DNA of 34,567 nucleotides from Candidatus Nanopelagicales bacterium (GTDB lineage: Bacteria; Actinomycetota; Actinomycetes; S36-B12). Shown here piece by piece: positions 23,418 to 34,567 of this stretch. The translations under genes and the position numbers were made by a program. The notes beneath the pieces were generated by a model. That model was not told the DNA's origin. It made no database searches and saw nothing but the letters and a program-made list of their open reading frames with translations. The DNA lies in assembly GCA_009694585.1 (NCBI GenBank), contig SHUQ01000009.1, positions 1 through 34,567 of the forward strand, in the 5' to 3' direction. The number at the start of each line of letters is the position of its first letter. Within the stretch, counting starts at the first letter, position 1.

Positions 23418-24606
23418 CCGTTCATATCTAGACCATGCTGCGACCACGGCCATGTTGCCTGCCGCTCGCGCTGCGTGGATAGCCGCCTCCGAACATCTTG
23501 GTAACCCTTCGTCACTTCATGCGGCCGGGCGATTTGCTCGCAAAGTGGTCGAGGAATCACGTGAGAGCATTGCGGCCGACCTAAAAACTAGGCCCAGTGC
23601 GGTCATCTTCACCGCCGGCGGCACCGAAGCCGACAATTTGGCGGTCAAGGGTCTTTATTGGCACCGTCAGCAAACCTTAGGGGCGAAAGAACCACTTCGG
23701 GTGCTTGCTTCGGCAATTGAACATCATGCGGTCATGGACCCGGTAGCTTGGTTGGGGGATCATGAAGGTGCCATGATCGAATGGCTCGGAGTCGATCGTG
23801 AAGCTCGGGTGAATACAACCGCGATTGGCGAGTTACTGTCGAATAATTCCGATGTTGCCCTTTGCACCGTGATGTGGGCTAATAATGAAGTCGGAACAAT
23901 TGAGCCGATTGAGCGGATCGCCGAACTCTGCAAGGAGCACGAAGTTCCGTTCCATACCGATGCGGTGCAGGCCCTGGGTCAGGTGCCAATGAATTTGGGA
24001 GCCCTTGGCGCTGATGCGGTTACCGTTAGCAGTCACAAGGTGGGCGGTCCGTTTGGGGTTGGTGCGCTGATCGTGAATCCGGCCACCGGCTTTACGCCGG
24101 TCTTGCATGGGGGTGGGCAGGAGCGCGATGTTCGATCGGGCACCTTGGATGCGCCAGCCATCGCCGCTTTCGCGGTCGCCATCAAACATGCCGTTGAGCA
24201 TCAAGTTGAGCATGCACAGCATTTGCGTGAGTTGCGCAATAAGTTGGTGCAAGGGGTATTGGCGACCGTGCCGGGCGTTGTCCTAAACGGTGACCCGGAT
24301 TTGTTAGATGGTGGGCGGTTACCTGCGAACGCGCACTTCTCATTCCCTGGGTGCGAGGGCGACTCACTCTTGATGCTGTTAGACGCGGCCGGAGTCGACT
24401 GCTCGACGGGGTCGGCCTGCACTGCTGGGATCCCAGAAGCAAGTCACGTTCTACTTGCAATGGGTGTTGATGAGCGCACTTCGCGGGCGTCGCTGCGATT
24501 TAGTTTCGGGTACCCGTCAACCTCGGCGGATGTCGATCGAGTGATTGCGGCCTTGCCGGGCGCTATCGAGCGGGCCTCGCGCGCGGTTTCATCGAGGTCA
24601 GCATGA
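23410..24606 (+). CDS. Cysteine desulfurase (NifS/IscS family)
   Basis: 398-aa PLP enzyme that takes sulfur from cysteine to form an enzyme persulfide. It opens with [22 protein letters not shown] and [10 protein letters not shown] bind the cofactor, and [15 protein letters not shown] holds the PLP lysine. The persulfide cysteine is in the loop [10 protein letters not shown], of group I (IscS) type. mnmA follows after 19 bp, so the likely sulfur acceptor is the tRNA thiouridylase; a second role in Fe-S assembly is possible since no isc or suf genes are nearby. GTG at 23410 is the only start preserving the N-terminus, and it lacks a good ribosome-binding site. The upstream DNA is the etfA duplicate. 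Confidence 0.94.
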   Translation: MSDRSYLDHAATTAMLPAARAAWIAASEHLGNPSSLHAAGRFARKVVEESRESIAADLKTRPSAVIFTAGGTEADNLAVKGLYWHRQQTLGAKEPLRVLASAIEHHAVMDPVAWLGDHEGAMIEWLGVDREARVNTTAIGELLSNNSDVALCTVMWANNEVGTIEPIERIAELCKEHEVPFHTDAVQALGQVPMNLGALGADAVTVSSHKVGGPFGVGALIVNPATGFTPVLHGGGQERDVRSGTLDAPAIAAFAVAIKHAVEHQVEHAQHLRELRNKLVQGVLATVPGVVLNGDPDLLDGGRLPANAHFSFPGCEGDSLLMLLDAAGVDCSTGSACTAGIPEASHVLLAMGVDERTSRASLRFSFGYPSTSADVDRVIAALPGAIERASRAVSSRSA

Positions 24607-24625
24607 CAAATTGGCCGGTGGTGCC

Positions 24626-25711
24626 ATGAGGGTTTTAGTGGCGATGTCTGGCGGGGTTGACTCGTCGGTAGCTGCTGCACGCATGGTGGATGCCGGCCAT
24701 GAGGTGGTTGGAGTGCACCTCGCGCTTTCGCGGAATAAGACGTACGGTGATGGCCGACAGCGGGGTTGCTGCACCCTTGATGATGCGCGTGATGCTCGTC
24801 GAGTCGCCGACAAACTCGGTATCCCTTTCTATGTGTGGGATATGGCCGAGGAGTTCGCCGAGGCCGTAATTGACGATTTTGTCGAGGAATATCGACTCGG
24901 GCATACGCCAAACCCATGCCTGCGCTGCAATGAATCTATTAAGTTCACCGCGGTTCTTGATCGCGCACTGGCGATGGACTTTGATGCGGTTGCCACCGGG
25001 CACTACGCCCAGATTGTGCAGGGGTCGGCCGGCCCAGAATTGCACCGTGCGGTGGACCCGGAAAAAGACCAGTCTTATGTGCTGGGAGTTTTGCAGCCTC
25101 GGCAACTTTCGCATTCGATTTTCCCACTCGGCGCTGACACGAAAGACGTAATTCGGGCCGAAGCCGAAGCTCGGGGCTTGTTGGTCGCGCAAAAGCCAGA
25201 TAGCCACGACATCTGTTTCATCCCCGATGGTGATACTGCCGCATACTTGCGGCGTCAACTCGGGTCTTTGCCTGGTGACATTGTTGATGCCGAATCCGGC
25301 GAGGTGCTGGCGCAACATGATGGCACTTATGCATTCACGATTGGGCAACGTCGCGGGCTGCAGATCTCGAGGCCCGCGGCTAATGGGGCACCGCGTTATG
25401 TTGTCGATGTAGAAATCGGCACCCGGCGCGTAACTGTAGGCCCCCCTGAGTTACTTGATGTTTATGCTCTCGAGGGCATCAAGCCCATCTGGACGACATC
25501 ACCACTTGGTGATACCCCGATTGAGCTGCTTGCCCAAGTACGAGCGCACGGGGTGCCGGTGCCCGCTCGAGCCCATGAGCTCGACGAACGAGTGATGGTT
25601 GAACTTTTGGTGCCCATTCGCGGCATCGCACTGGGCCAAGCGGTTGTGCTCTATGACGGCACCCGGGTGGTTGGATCGGCGACTATTGCTTCGACAACAC
25701 GTGCTGCGTGA
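24626..25711 (+). CDS. mnmA: tRNA-specific 2-thiouridylase MnmA
   Basis: 361-aa enzyme that thiolates U34 of Glu, Gln and Lys tRNAs. The PP-loop is [11 protein letters not shown] at the N-terminus. The two catalytic cysteines lie in [14 protein letters not shown] and [27 protein letters not shown] and FTIGQRRGL are typical family blocks, and the C-terminal beta-barrel is present. The ATG at 24626 begins directly at the PP-loop strand. A longer frame back to 24545 lies inside the desulfurase gene. Sulfur would come from the adjacent cysteine desulfurase. Confidence 0.96.
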   Translation: MRVLVAMSGGVDSSVAAARMVDAGHEVVGVHLALSRNKTYGDGRQRGCCTLDDARDARRVADKLGIPFYVWDMAEEFAEAVIDDFVEEYRLGHTPNPCLRCNESIKFTAVLDRALAMDFDAVATGHYAQIVQGSAGPELHRAVDPEKDQSYVLGVLQPRQLSHSIFPLGADTKDVIRAEAEARGLLVAQKPDSHDICFIPDGDTAAYLRRQLGSLPGDIVDAESGEVLAQHDGTYAFTIGQRRGLQISRPAANGAPRYVVDVEIGTRRVTVGPPELLDVYALEGIKPIWTTSPLGDTPIELLAQVRAHGVPVPARAHELDERVMVELLVPIRGIALGQAVVLYDGTRVVGSATIASTTRAA

Positions 25712-25721
25712 ACGCTGATCT

Positions 25722-28967
<3,246 letters not shown>

Positions 28968-28968
<1 letters not shown>

Positions 28969-29270
28969 TGACCGCAATTACTCGTGAGGAAGTCGCTCAC
29001 CTAGCTAAATTGGCTCGCTTGGACCTAAGTGCCACCGAACTAGATCATTACGCGGAGCAATTGGACGTGATTTTGCAGTCGGTAGCCCGAATTTCCGAGG
29101 TGGCTGCCGATGGTATTCCGCCCACCTCGCACCCGGTCCCGGTTGAGAATGTATTCCGCGATGACATCGCGAAACCGGGACTGGACCGGGCCGAAGTGTT
29201 CGCCGCCGCACCGGCTACCGAAGATGACCGCTTTCGGGTGCCGAGGATCTTGGACGAGGAGGAGGCATGA
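28968..29270 (+). CDS. gatC: Aspartyl/glutamyl-tRNA amidotransferase subunit C
   Basis: 100-aa helical protein that stabilises GatA-Gat[19 protein letters not shown] at the start and the later Val-Pro-Val/Arg-Asp-Asp stretch ([12 protein letters not shown]) are typical. The start GTG shares its G with the ligA stop codon (TAGTG). Its 3' end overlaps gatA by 4 nt (ATGA). The ligA-gatC-gatA-gatB run is probably one transcript. Confidence 0.94.
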
Positions 29271-30772
29271 GCAGCGCCGATGCCGACCTCATTCGCCAAC
29301 CCGCAAGTGTGCTGGCCGCCGCCATCTGCGATGGCGAGGTTTCTTCCGTCGAGGTCACCCAGGCGCATCTGGCACGTATCGCTGAGGTAGATGGGAGAGT
29401 CCACGCCTTCTTGGAAGTGACCGCAGAGGCGGCACTTGAAACCGCGCACTTAGTAGATGAAAAGCGCAAATCAGGTGCCAACCTGGGAGTGCTCGCGGGG
29501 GTGCCGATCGCGGTTAAGGATGTGCTGACGATGCGGGGGGTGCCAACTACCTGCGGGTCCCGAATCCTTGAAGGCTGGCGACCACCCTATGACTCCACCG
29601 TCGTGGCCCGCCTGCGCGCCGCTGACATGGTCATCTTGGGTAAGACCAATATGGACGAATTTGCGATGGGCTCATCCACCGAGCACTCCGCATATGGCCC
29701 GACTCACAACCCCTGGGATTTAGAGCGCATTCCAGGTGGTTCCGGTGGCGGTTCGGCAGCCTCGCTAGCGGCATTTGAAGCGCCCTTAGCGATCGGCACC
29801 GATACCGGTGGATCCATTCGCCAACCGGCGGCGGTCACCGGCACGGTGGGCGTCAAGCCAACTTATGGCGGTGTCTCCCGCTACGGCTTGGTGGCACTTG
29901 CTTCCTCACTTGATCAAGCCGGTCCGTGCGCTCGTTCGGTAATGGATGCGGCGCTCCTGCACTCGGTGATAGCAGGGCATGATCCTCGCGACTCAACCTC
30001 GATTGACGCACCGGTGCCGGATGTGGTTGCCGCGGCGGCTCGTGGCGATGTACGCGGTTTGCGCATCGGGTTGGTCAAAGAGCTAAGCGGCGATGGATAT
30101 CAACCGGGAGTTTTGCAGCGCTTCAACGAAGCCGTCGAGATACTTCAAGGGTTGGGGGCTAAGGTCGTTGAGGTTTCCTGCCCCAACTTCGATTATGCGT
30201 TGGGCGCCTACTATCTAATTCTTCCGTCTGAGGCTTCGAGTAATCTGGCGCGCTTCGACGGTATGCGTTATGGCCTTCGCGTTGGTGACGATGGTTCAAA
30301 CTCCGTCGAGCAAGTCATGTCACTTAGTCGTGAAGCGGGCTTTGGGGCCGAAGCAAAACGGCGAATCATGCTCGGCACTTATGCGTTATCAAGTGGCTAC
30401 TACGACGCCTACTACGGTCAAGCACAGAAGGTGCGGACCTTAATAACCCGCGATTTCACTGCGGCCTTTACGAAGGCTGATGTACTCATCTCCCCGACCG
30501 CACCGACCACTGCGTTCAAAATCGGCGAGAAGGTGGATGACCCCTTGGCAATGTACCTGAACGATATCGCCACCATCCCGGTCAATCTGGCGGGCAATTG
30601 CGCGATGTCACTACCGGTCGGTCTCTCGCCGGCCGATGGCCTCCCGGTTGGTCTGCAGATCATGGCGCCACCCATGGCCGATGACCGGCTTTATCTGGTG
30701 GGCTCCGCACTTGAATCGGCGCTCACCGATAAATGGGGTCACCTGCTGATCGAGGAGGTACCAAATCTGTGA
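29267..30772 (+). CDS. gatA: Aspartyl/glutamyl-tRNA amidotransferase subunit A
   Basis: 501-aa amidase that releases ammonia from glutamine. The Ser-cisSer-Lys triad is visible: Lys in [13 protein letters not shown], cis-Ser in the region [13 protein letters not shown], and the nucleophilic Ser in the same glycine-rich block after [24 protein letters not shown] and [14 protein letters not shown] are GatA-specific. Length is normal. gatC overlaps at the 5' end (ATGA) and gatB at the 3' end (GTGA). Ammonia would be channelled to GatB to convert Asp-tRNA(Asn) or Glu-tRNA(Gln). Confidence 0.96.
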   Translation: MSSADADLIRQPASVLAAAICDGEVSSVEVTQAHLARIAEVDGRVHAFLEVTAEAALETAHLVDEKRKSGANLGVLAGVPIAVKDVLTMRGVPTTCGSRILEGWRPPYDSTVVARLRAADMVILGKTNMDEFAMGSSTEHSAYGPTHNPWDLERIPGGSGGGSAASLAAFEAPLAIGTDTGGSIRQPAAVTGTVGVKPTYGGVSRYGLVALASSLDQAGPCARSVMDAALLHSVIAGHDPRDSTSIDAPVPDVVAAAARGDVRGLRIGLVKELSGDGYQPGVLQRFNEAVEILQGLGAKVVEVSCPNFDYALGAYYLILPSEASSNLARFDGMRYGLRVGDDGSNSVEQVMSLSREAGFGAEAKRRIMLGTYALSSGYYDAYYGQAQKVRTLITRDFTAAFTKADVLISPTAPTTAFKIGEKVDDPLAMYLNDIATIPVNLAGNCAMSLPVGLSPADGLPVGLQIMAPPMADDRLYLVGSALESALTDKWGHLLIEEVPNL

Positions 30773-32286
30773 GTACCAACCATGAAACGGTGCCTTTCGA
30801 AGAGGCAATGACCCGGTATGAACCCATCATCGGCCTTGAAGTCCATGTTGAACTGGGAACTAATTCAAAGATGTTCTGTTCCTGCGCCACCGCTTTCGGT
30901 GCTGCGCCAAATACCCAGGTGTGCCCGGTGTGCCTTGGGTTACCAGGCTCAATGCCGGTGCTAAACCGGGTCGCGGTGGAGTCGACTATTCGCATCGGCC
31001 TTGCCCTTAATTGCGATATCGCCACTTGGTGCCGATTCGCACGCAAGAACTACTTTTACCCAGATATGCCAAAGGACTATCAAGTCAGTCAGTATGACGA
31101 GCCACTTTGCACCAACGGCTGGCTCGACGTAACTGTTGCAACCGATGCCGGTCCGCAGGTGGTCCGAGTCGAAATTGAACGTGTTCATATGGAGGAAGAC
31201 ACCGGCAAGCTAACCCACTCCGGTGGCGCCACGGGTCGCATTCACGGCGCCGACTATTCCTTGGTGGATTACAACCGGGCCGGGATCCCGTTGATTGAGA
31301 TCGTCACCAAGACCGTGGTCGGCACCGGGGCGTTGGCGCCGGCAGTAGCGCGCGCCTACGTCACGGAATTACGCGATGTCATGCGCGCCCTTGGAGTTTC
31401 TGACGTCCGCATGGAGGAGGGCTCCTTGCGCTGCGACGCCAACTTATCGCTGAATAAGCCGGGGGAGGGTTGGGGTACGCGCAGTGAAACCAAGAACGTG
31501 AACTCCCTGCGCTCGGTCGAACGCGCGGTGTACTCTGAAATTGAAAGGCAGGCTGCGGTCTTGGATAGCGGCGGTCGAGTGATCCAAGAGACCCGACACT
31601 TTCATGAAGACACCGGCCGATCAACTTCGGGCCGGTCAAAGGAGCAGGCCGAGGATTACCGCTACTTCCCAGAGCCGGATTTGGTGCCGATCGCGCCGTC
31701 GCGCACTTGGGTCGAGGAGTTGCGGGCCACCTTGCCCGAAGTTCCCTCGGTTAAGCGGGCTCGACTGCAGAGCACCTGGGGTATTAATGAGTTTGAGCTA
31801 GCAACTTTGGTAAATGCCGGGGCGGTTGAACTTGTTGAAGCCAGCATTGCCGCCGGTGTTGATGCGGCAGCGGCGCGCAAGTGGTGGACGGGCGAGTTAT
31901 TGCGTGTTGCAAATGAGCGAGGTGTTGAGCTGGCTGAATTGCCGGTGACCGTGAGCCAGATCGCCCGCGTTGAGGCTTTGATCGCTGATGGCAGCCTCAA
32001 CGACAAATTGGCTCGTCAAGTTTTCGAAGGGGTGCTGGCCGGTGAAGGTGATGTCGATGTTGTCATCGCCGAAAGAGGCCTTGCGGTGGTTAGTGATGAT
32101 GGAGCGCTGCTAGCTGCGATTGATGAAGCGCTGGCTGCGCAGCCAGATGTCGCTGAGAAAATCAAGAGTGGCAAGATCCAAGCGGCTGGTGCCATTGTCG
32201 GTGCCGTTATGAAAACCACAAACGGGCAAGCCGATGCTGCGAAAGTGCGTGCACTACTGCTTGATCGCCTCGGGGTAAGTGAGTAG
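30769..32286 (+). CDS. gatB: Aspartyl/glutamyl-tRNA amidotransferase subunit B
   Basis: 505-aa subunit that activates the misacylated tRNA and receives the ammonia. [18 protein letters not shown] with the paired cysteines, [39 protein letters not shown] and [13 protein letters not shown] are hallmark blocks. The C-terminal YqeY-like tail domain (about 360-505) is present. The start is GTG at 30769, overlapping the gatA stop by 4 nt, with AGGAGG 10 nt upstream (30753-30758). The longer open frame from 30733 is not supported. The dehydrogenase remnant begins 6 nt after its stop. Confidence 0.96.
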   Translation: MSTNHETVPFEEAMTRYEPIIGLEVHVELGTNSKMFCSCATAFGAAPNTQVCPVCLGLPGSMPVLNRVAVESTIRIGLALNCDIATWCRFARKNYFYPDMPKDYQVSQYDEPLCTNGWLDVTVATDAGPQVVRVEIERVHMEEDTGKLTHSGGATGRIHGADYSLVDYNRAGIPLIEIVTKTVVGTGALAPAVARAYVTELRDVMRALGVSDVRMEEGSLRCDANLSLNKPGEGWGTRSETKNVNSLRSVERAVYSEIERQAAVLDSGGRVIQETRHFHEDTGRSTSGRSKEQAEDYRYFPEPDLVPIAPSRTWVEELRATLPEVPSVKRARLQSTWGINEFELATLVNAGAVELVEASIAAGVDAAAARKWWTGELLRVANERGVELAELPVTVSQIARVEALIADGSLNDKLARQVFEGVLAGEGDVDVVIAERGLAVVSDDGALLAAIDEALAAQPDVAEKIKSGKIQAAGAIVGAVMKTTNGQADAAKVRALLLDRLGVSE

Positions 32287-32292
32287 CACCCC

Positions 32293-32950
32293 GTGGCTGG
32301 CATCGCGCTGCTCCCGATACTCGGTGCAGGCGGGGTGGGGCAGGCGATCAGGCGGCGCCTGGAACCATTCGAGGCCACCGTCACCATGATTGGGCGCACC
32401 GCGCGCGGATGTTCGACCTGTTGCTGATCTTGAGTTGATCCTGCCGACCGCCGATGTGGTGGTGCTGGCGGTGCCACTTGATCCCACCACCCGCGGCCTG
32501 GTCGATGCGAAATTCCGCAAGCTTATGAAACTTGGTGCCTTATTGGTGAATGTGTCACGTGGCCCGGTAGTTGTTACCGATGCGCTAGCTGATGGGCTGC
32601 AAGGCGGGGCGCTAAGTGCGGCGCTGGATATGACCGATCCCGAGCCGCTGCCACCAGGCCACCGGCTCTGGTCCTGCCCCAATTTATTGATCTCGGCACA
32701 TGTCGGTGGTGATACTTCAGCATTTGCCCCCAGGGCAAAAACCTTGGTTTCGGAGCAACTGACTAGTTGGGCCACTGGTCAGCCAATGCGAAATATCATC
32801 CCCACGGCGCATGCCCATGAACTCCTTGATTCCGGGCAAACATTAAGGTGTCGCTATGACGAATATGAAGCCGCGCAGTTCCGAAGTCACAGATGGATTG
32901 GAGCGAGCCGCTGCCCGCGGGATGCTTCGAGCGGTCGGGATGTCCGATGA
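32293..32950 (+). pseudogene. D-isomer-specific 2-hydroxyacid dehydrogenase, truncated and frameshifted
   Basis: The frame from GTG at 32293 reads the Rossmann motif ILGAGGVGQAIRRRLEPF and then TVTMIGRTAR, stopping at a TGA soon after. From about 32400 the protein continues in the next frame: DVRPVADLELILPTADVVVLA, split here only by reading frame, then VPLDPTTRGLVDA, VNVSRGPVV, ALDMTDPEPLPPGH and ISAHVGGD. One extra G in the CGCGCGCGG run at 32401-32409 would explain it. The N-terminal 100 or more residues normally preceding the nucleotide-binding motif are missing, since gatB ends only 6 nt earlier. After QPMRNIIP (about 32805) the frame has no family-like ending and runs 95 bp into ilvD. 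Three defects together suggest decay. Confidence 0.7.
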
Positions 32951-34544
32951 AGACTTCCCAAAGCCTCAGATCGGGGTTGCTTCGTCCTGGAATGAGATAA
33001 CACCTTGCAACTTGTCCTTGGAGCGCCTAGCGCGTTCGGCTAAAGAAGGGGTGCACCAAGCCGGCGGTTTCCCGATGCAATTTGGCACCATCTCGGTGTC
33101 GGACGGGATCTCGATGGGCCATGAGGGGATGCACTTTTCCCTTGTTTCGCGCGAGATCATCGCCGACTCGGTTGAGGCCGTGATGCAAGCAGAACGCCTT
33201 GACGGCATGGTGACCTTTGCCGGCTGTGATAAGTCGTTACCGGGGATGTTGATGGCCTCGGCGCGCATTGACGTGGCTTCGGTTTTCGTTTACGCGGGGT
33301 CAATTCTTCCCGGGCACGTAAAATTATCCGATGGCACCGAAAAAGATGTCACGATCATTGATGCATTTGAGGCGGTAGGGGCCTGCGTGCGCGGACTGAT
33401 GTCGCGCGAAGATGTTGATACAATTGAACGGGCAATCTGCCCCGGTGAAGGTGCCTGCGGTGGCATGTACACCGCCAACACCATGGCAAGTGCGGCTGAG
33501 GCTATGGGGATGTCATTACCTGGTTCGGCAGCGCCGCCGGCTGTTGACCGCCGCCGCGATGGTTTTGCCCGTCGCTCCGGCGAGGCGGTTGTTGAACTTA
33601 TCCGTCAAGGTATTACGACCCGCGACATCATCACGAAGCAATCACTTGAAAATGCAATTGCGGTTGTAATGGCATTTGGCGGCTCAACGAATGCGGTCTT
33701 GCATTTGCTCGCCATCGCCCATGAGGCAAATGTTGAACTCGAAATGGAAGATTTCCATCGCATCGGTTCCAAGGTGCCGCTGCTTGCCGATGTGAAGCCA
33801 TTTGGTCGTTTCGTGATGAGCGATGTTGATCGGGTCGGCGGGGTGCCGGTGATAATGCGGGCGTTGCTCGACGCTGGCTTAATGCACGGTGATTGCCTGA
33901 CGGTGACGGGCAAGACCATGGCTGAAAATCTCGCGAAAATCAATCCACCAGATCCGGACGGCGATATTTTGTACGCCTCCAAGAATGCAATTGCCACCAC
34001 CGGCGGCATCACGATTTTGTCCGGCTCGATGGCCCCGGCGGGAGCCGTTGTTAAGAATGCCGGGGTACCCGTTGAGGTCTTTGAGGGTGCGGCTCGGGTA
34101 TTCGAGCGTGAGCAGTCGGCGATGGCGGCGCTTGAGGACGGCACTATCCAAAGGGGTGATGTCATCGTCATTCGCTACGAGGGCCCCAAGGGTGGTCCGG
34201 GTATGCGCGAGATGTTGATGATCACCGGGGCGATCAAAGGTGCTGGCCTCGGCAAGGAGGTCATGCTCATCACCGATGGCCGGTTCTCCGGGGGTACTAC
34301 CGGATTATGTGTTGGCCACGTAGCCCCCGAGGCGGTTGATGGCGGCCCGATCGGGCTGGTCGAGCCAGGGGATCGGGTGCGAATTGATCTCGGTGCCCGG
34401 ACTTTGGATCTTTTGGTTGACGAGGCCGAACTTGCCAGGCGGCGGGCGGCATTTGTGCCCCTGCCGCCGCGCTACACCAGGGGAGTGCTGGCTAAATACA
34501 TCAAGTTGGTGGGCTCGGCATCCAAGGGCGCGGTATGCGATTAA
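32856..34544 (+). CDS. ilvD: Dihydroxy-acid dehydratase
   Basis: 562-aa iron-sulfur dehydratase of valine, isoleucine and pantothenate synthesis. The cluster cysteines are about Cys51 in [10 protein letters not shown], Cys124 in [11 protein letters not shown], and Cys201 in [14 protein letters not shown]. The catalytic region [19 protein letters not shown] and [11 protein letters not shown] are conserved. Length fits the shorter family that usually carries a [2Fe-2S] cluster, though cluster type cannot be read directly. The ATG at 32856 has TAAGGTG about 5 nt upstream, inside the tail of the dehydrogenase remnant. The remaining 23 bp of the window hold no feature I can support. Confidence 0.96.
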   Translation: MTNMKPRSSEVTDGLERAAARGMLRAVGMSDEDFPKPQIGVASSWNEITPCNLSLERLARSAKEGVHQAGGFPMQFGTISVSDGISMGHEGMHFSLVSREIIADSVEAVMQAERLDGMVTFAGCDKSLPGMLMASARIDVASVFVYAGSILPGHVKLSDGTEKDVTIIDAFEAVGACVRGLMSREDVDTIERAICPGEGACGGMYTANTMASAAEAMGMSLPGSAAPPAVDRRRDGFARRSGEAVVELIRQGITTRDIITKQSLENAIAVVMAFGGSTNAVLHLLAIAHEANVELEMEDFHRIGSKVPLLADVKPFGRFVMSDVDRVGGVPVIMRALLDAGLMHGDCLTVTGKTMAENLAKINPPDPDGDILYASKNAIATTGGITILSGSMAPAGAVVKNAGVPVEVFEGAARVFEREQSAMAALEDGTIQRGDVIVIRYEGPKGGPGMREMLMITGAIKGAGLGKEVMLITDGRFSGGTTGLCVGHVAPEAVDGGPIGLVEPGDRVRIDLGARTLDLLVDEAELARRRAAFVPLPPRYTRGVLAKYIKLVGSASKGAVCD

Positions 34545-34567
34545 TCCCCCGGTGATAGCAACTTTAT

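Overview
The window is a gene-dense chromosomal segment of an actinobacterium (Actinomycetota). The evidence is moderate-to-high GC, frequent GTG starts, 1-4 nt gene overlaps (ATGA, GTGA, TGATG), a class II DAHP synthase, a PASTA-domain Ser/Thr kinase, a split CrtYc/CrtYd lycopene cyclase, and the order plsC / PFK / class II DAHP synthase / pkn / polyprenyl synthase / metF, which I recall from Mycobacterium and Streptomyces. A pigmented planktonic actinobacterium with a small genome would fit, but rank below phylum cannot be read from the sequence.

Layout. 1-2.1 kb: a broken ROK sugar-kinase remnant, a small membrane protein, a serine esterase and a PlsC acyltransferase. 2.1-6.6 kb: glycerol kinase divergent from a phosphofructokinase whose active site predicts pyrophosphate rather than ATP, then DAHP synthase and an Ogt-type alkyltransferase. 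6.6-11.3 kb (minus strand): a TPP riboswitch, a PnuC-family transporter (PnuT-like), a NadR-like kinase, a four-PASTA Ser/Thr kinase and a PLP decarboxylase. 11.3-20.1 kb: a carotenoid locus (crtYc, crtYd, crtB, crtI, crtE, a CrtD-like desaturase, a family-2 glycosyltransferase and cruF) around a divergent crtE-metF pair. It predicts a glycosylated, hydroxylated, probably monocyclic carotenoid. 20.1-21.0 kb: a truncated GNAT acetyltransferase and a YbaK-type deacylase. 21.2-23.4 kb: etfB-etfA, then a 445-bp non-coding stretch with a run of hairpins, an intrinsic terminator and a decayed second copy of the etfA 3' end. 23.4-32.3 kb: a translation/repair block of cysteine desulfurase, mnmA, a MetE-like protein, ligA and gatCAB. 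32.3-34.5 kb: a decaying 2-hydroxyacid dehydrogenase and ilvD.

How the genes fit together. Cysteine desulfurase and MnmA would supply tRNA 2-thiouridine. GatCAB implies indirect charging of Asn- and/or Gln-tRNA. CrtE, CrtB, CrtI and CrtYcYd make the cyclised C40 skeleton, and CruF, the CrtD-like enzyme and the glycosyltransferase would finish its acyclic end. The TPP-controlled transporter and kinase look like a thiamine salvage pair.

Least explained parts: the etfA-desulfurase intergenic region (hairpins plus segmental duplication), the TPP-regulated NadR-like kinase, and the three broken genes. I found no tRNA, rRNA, CRISPR array, insertion sequence or rhodopsin gene.
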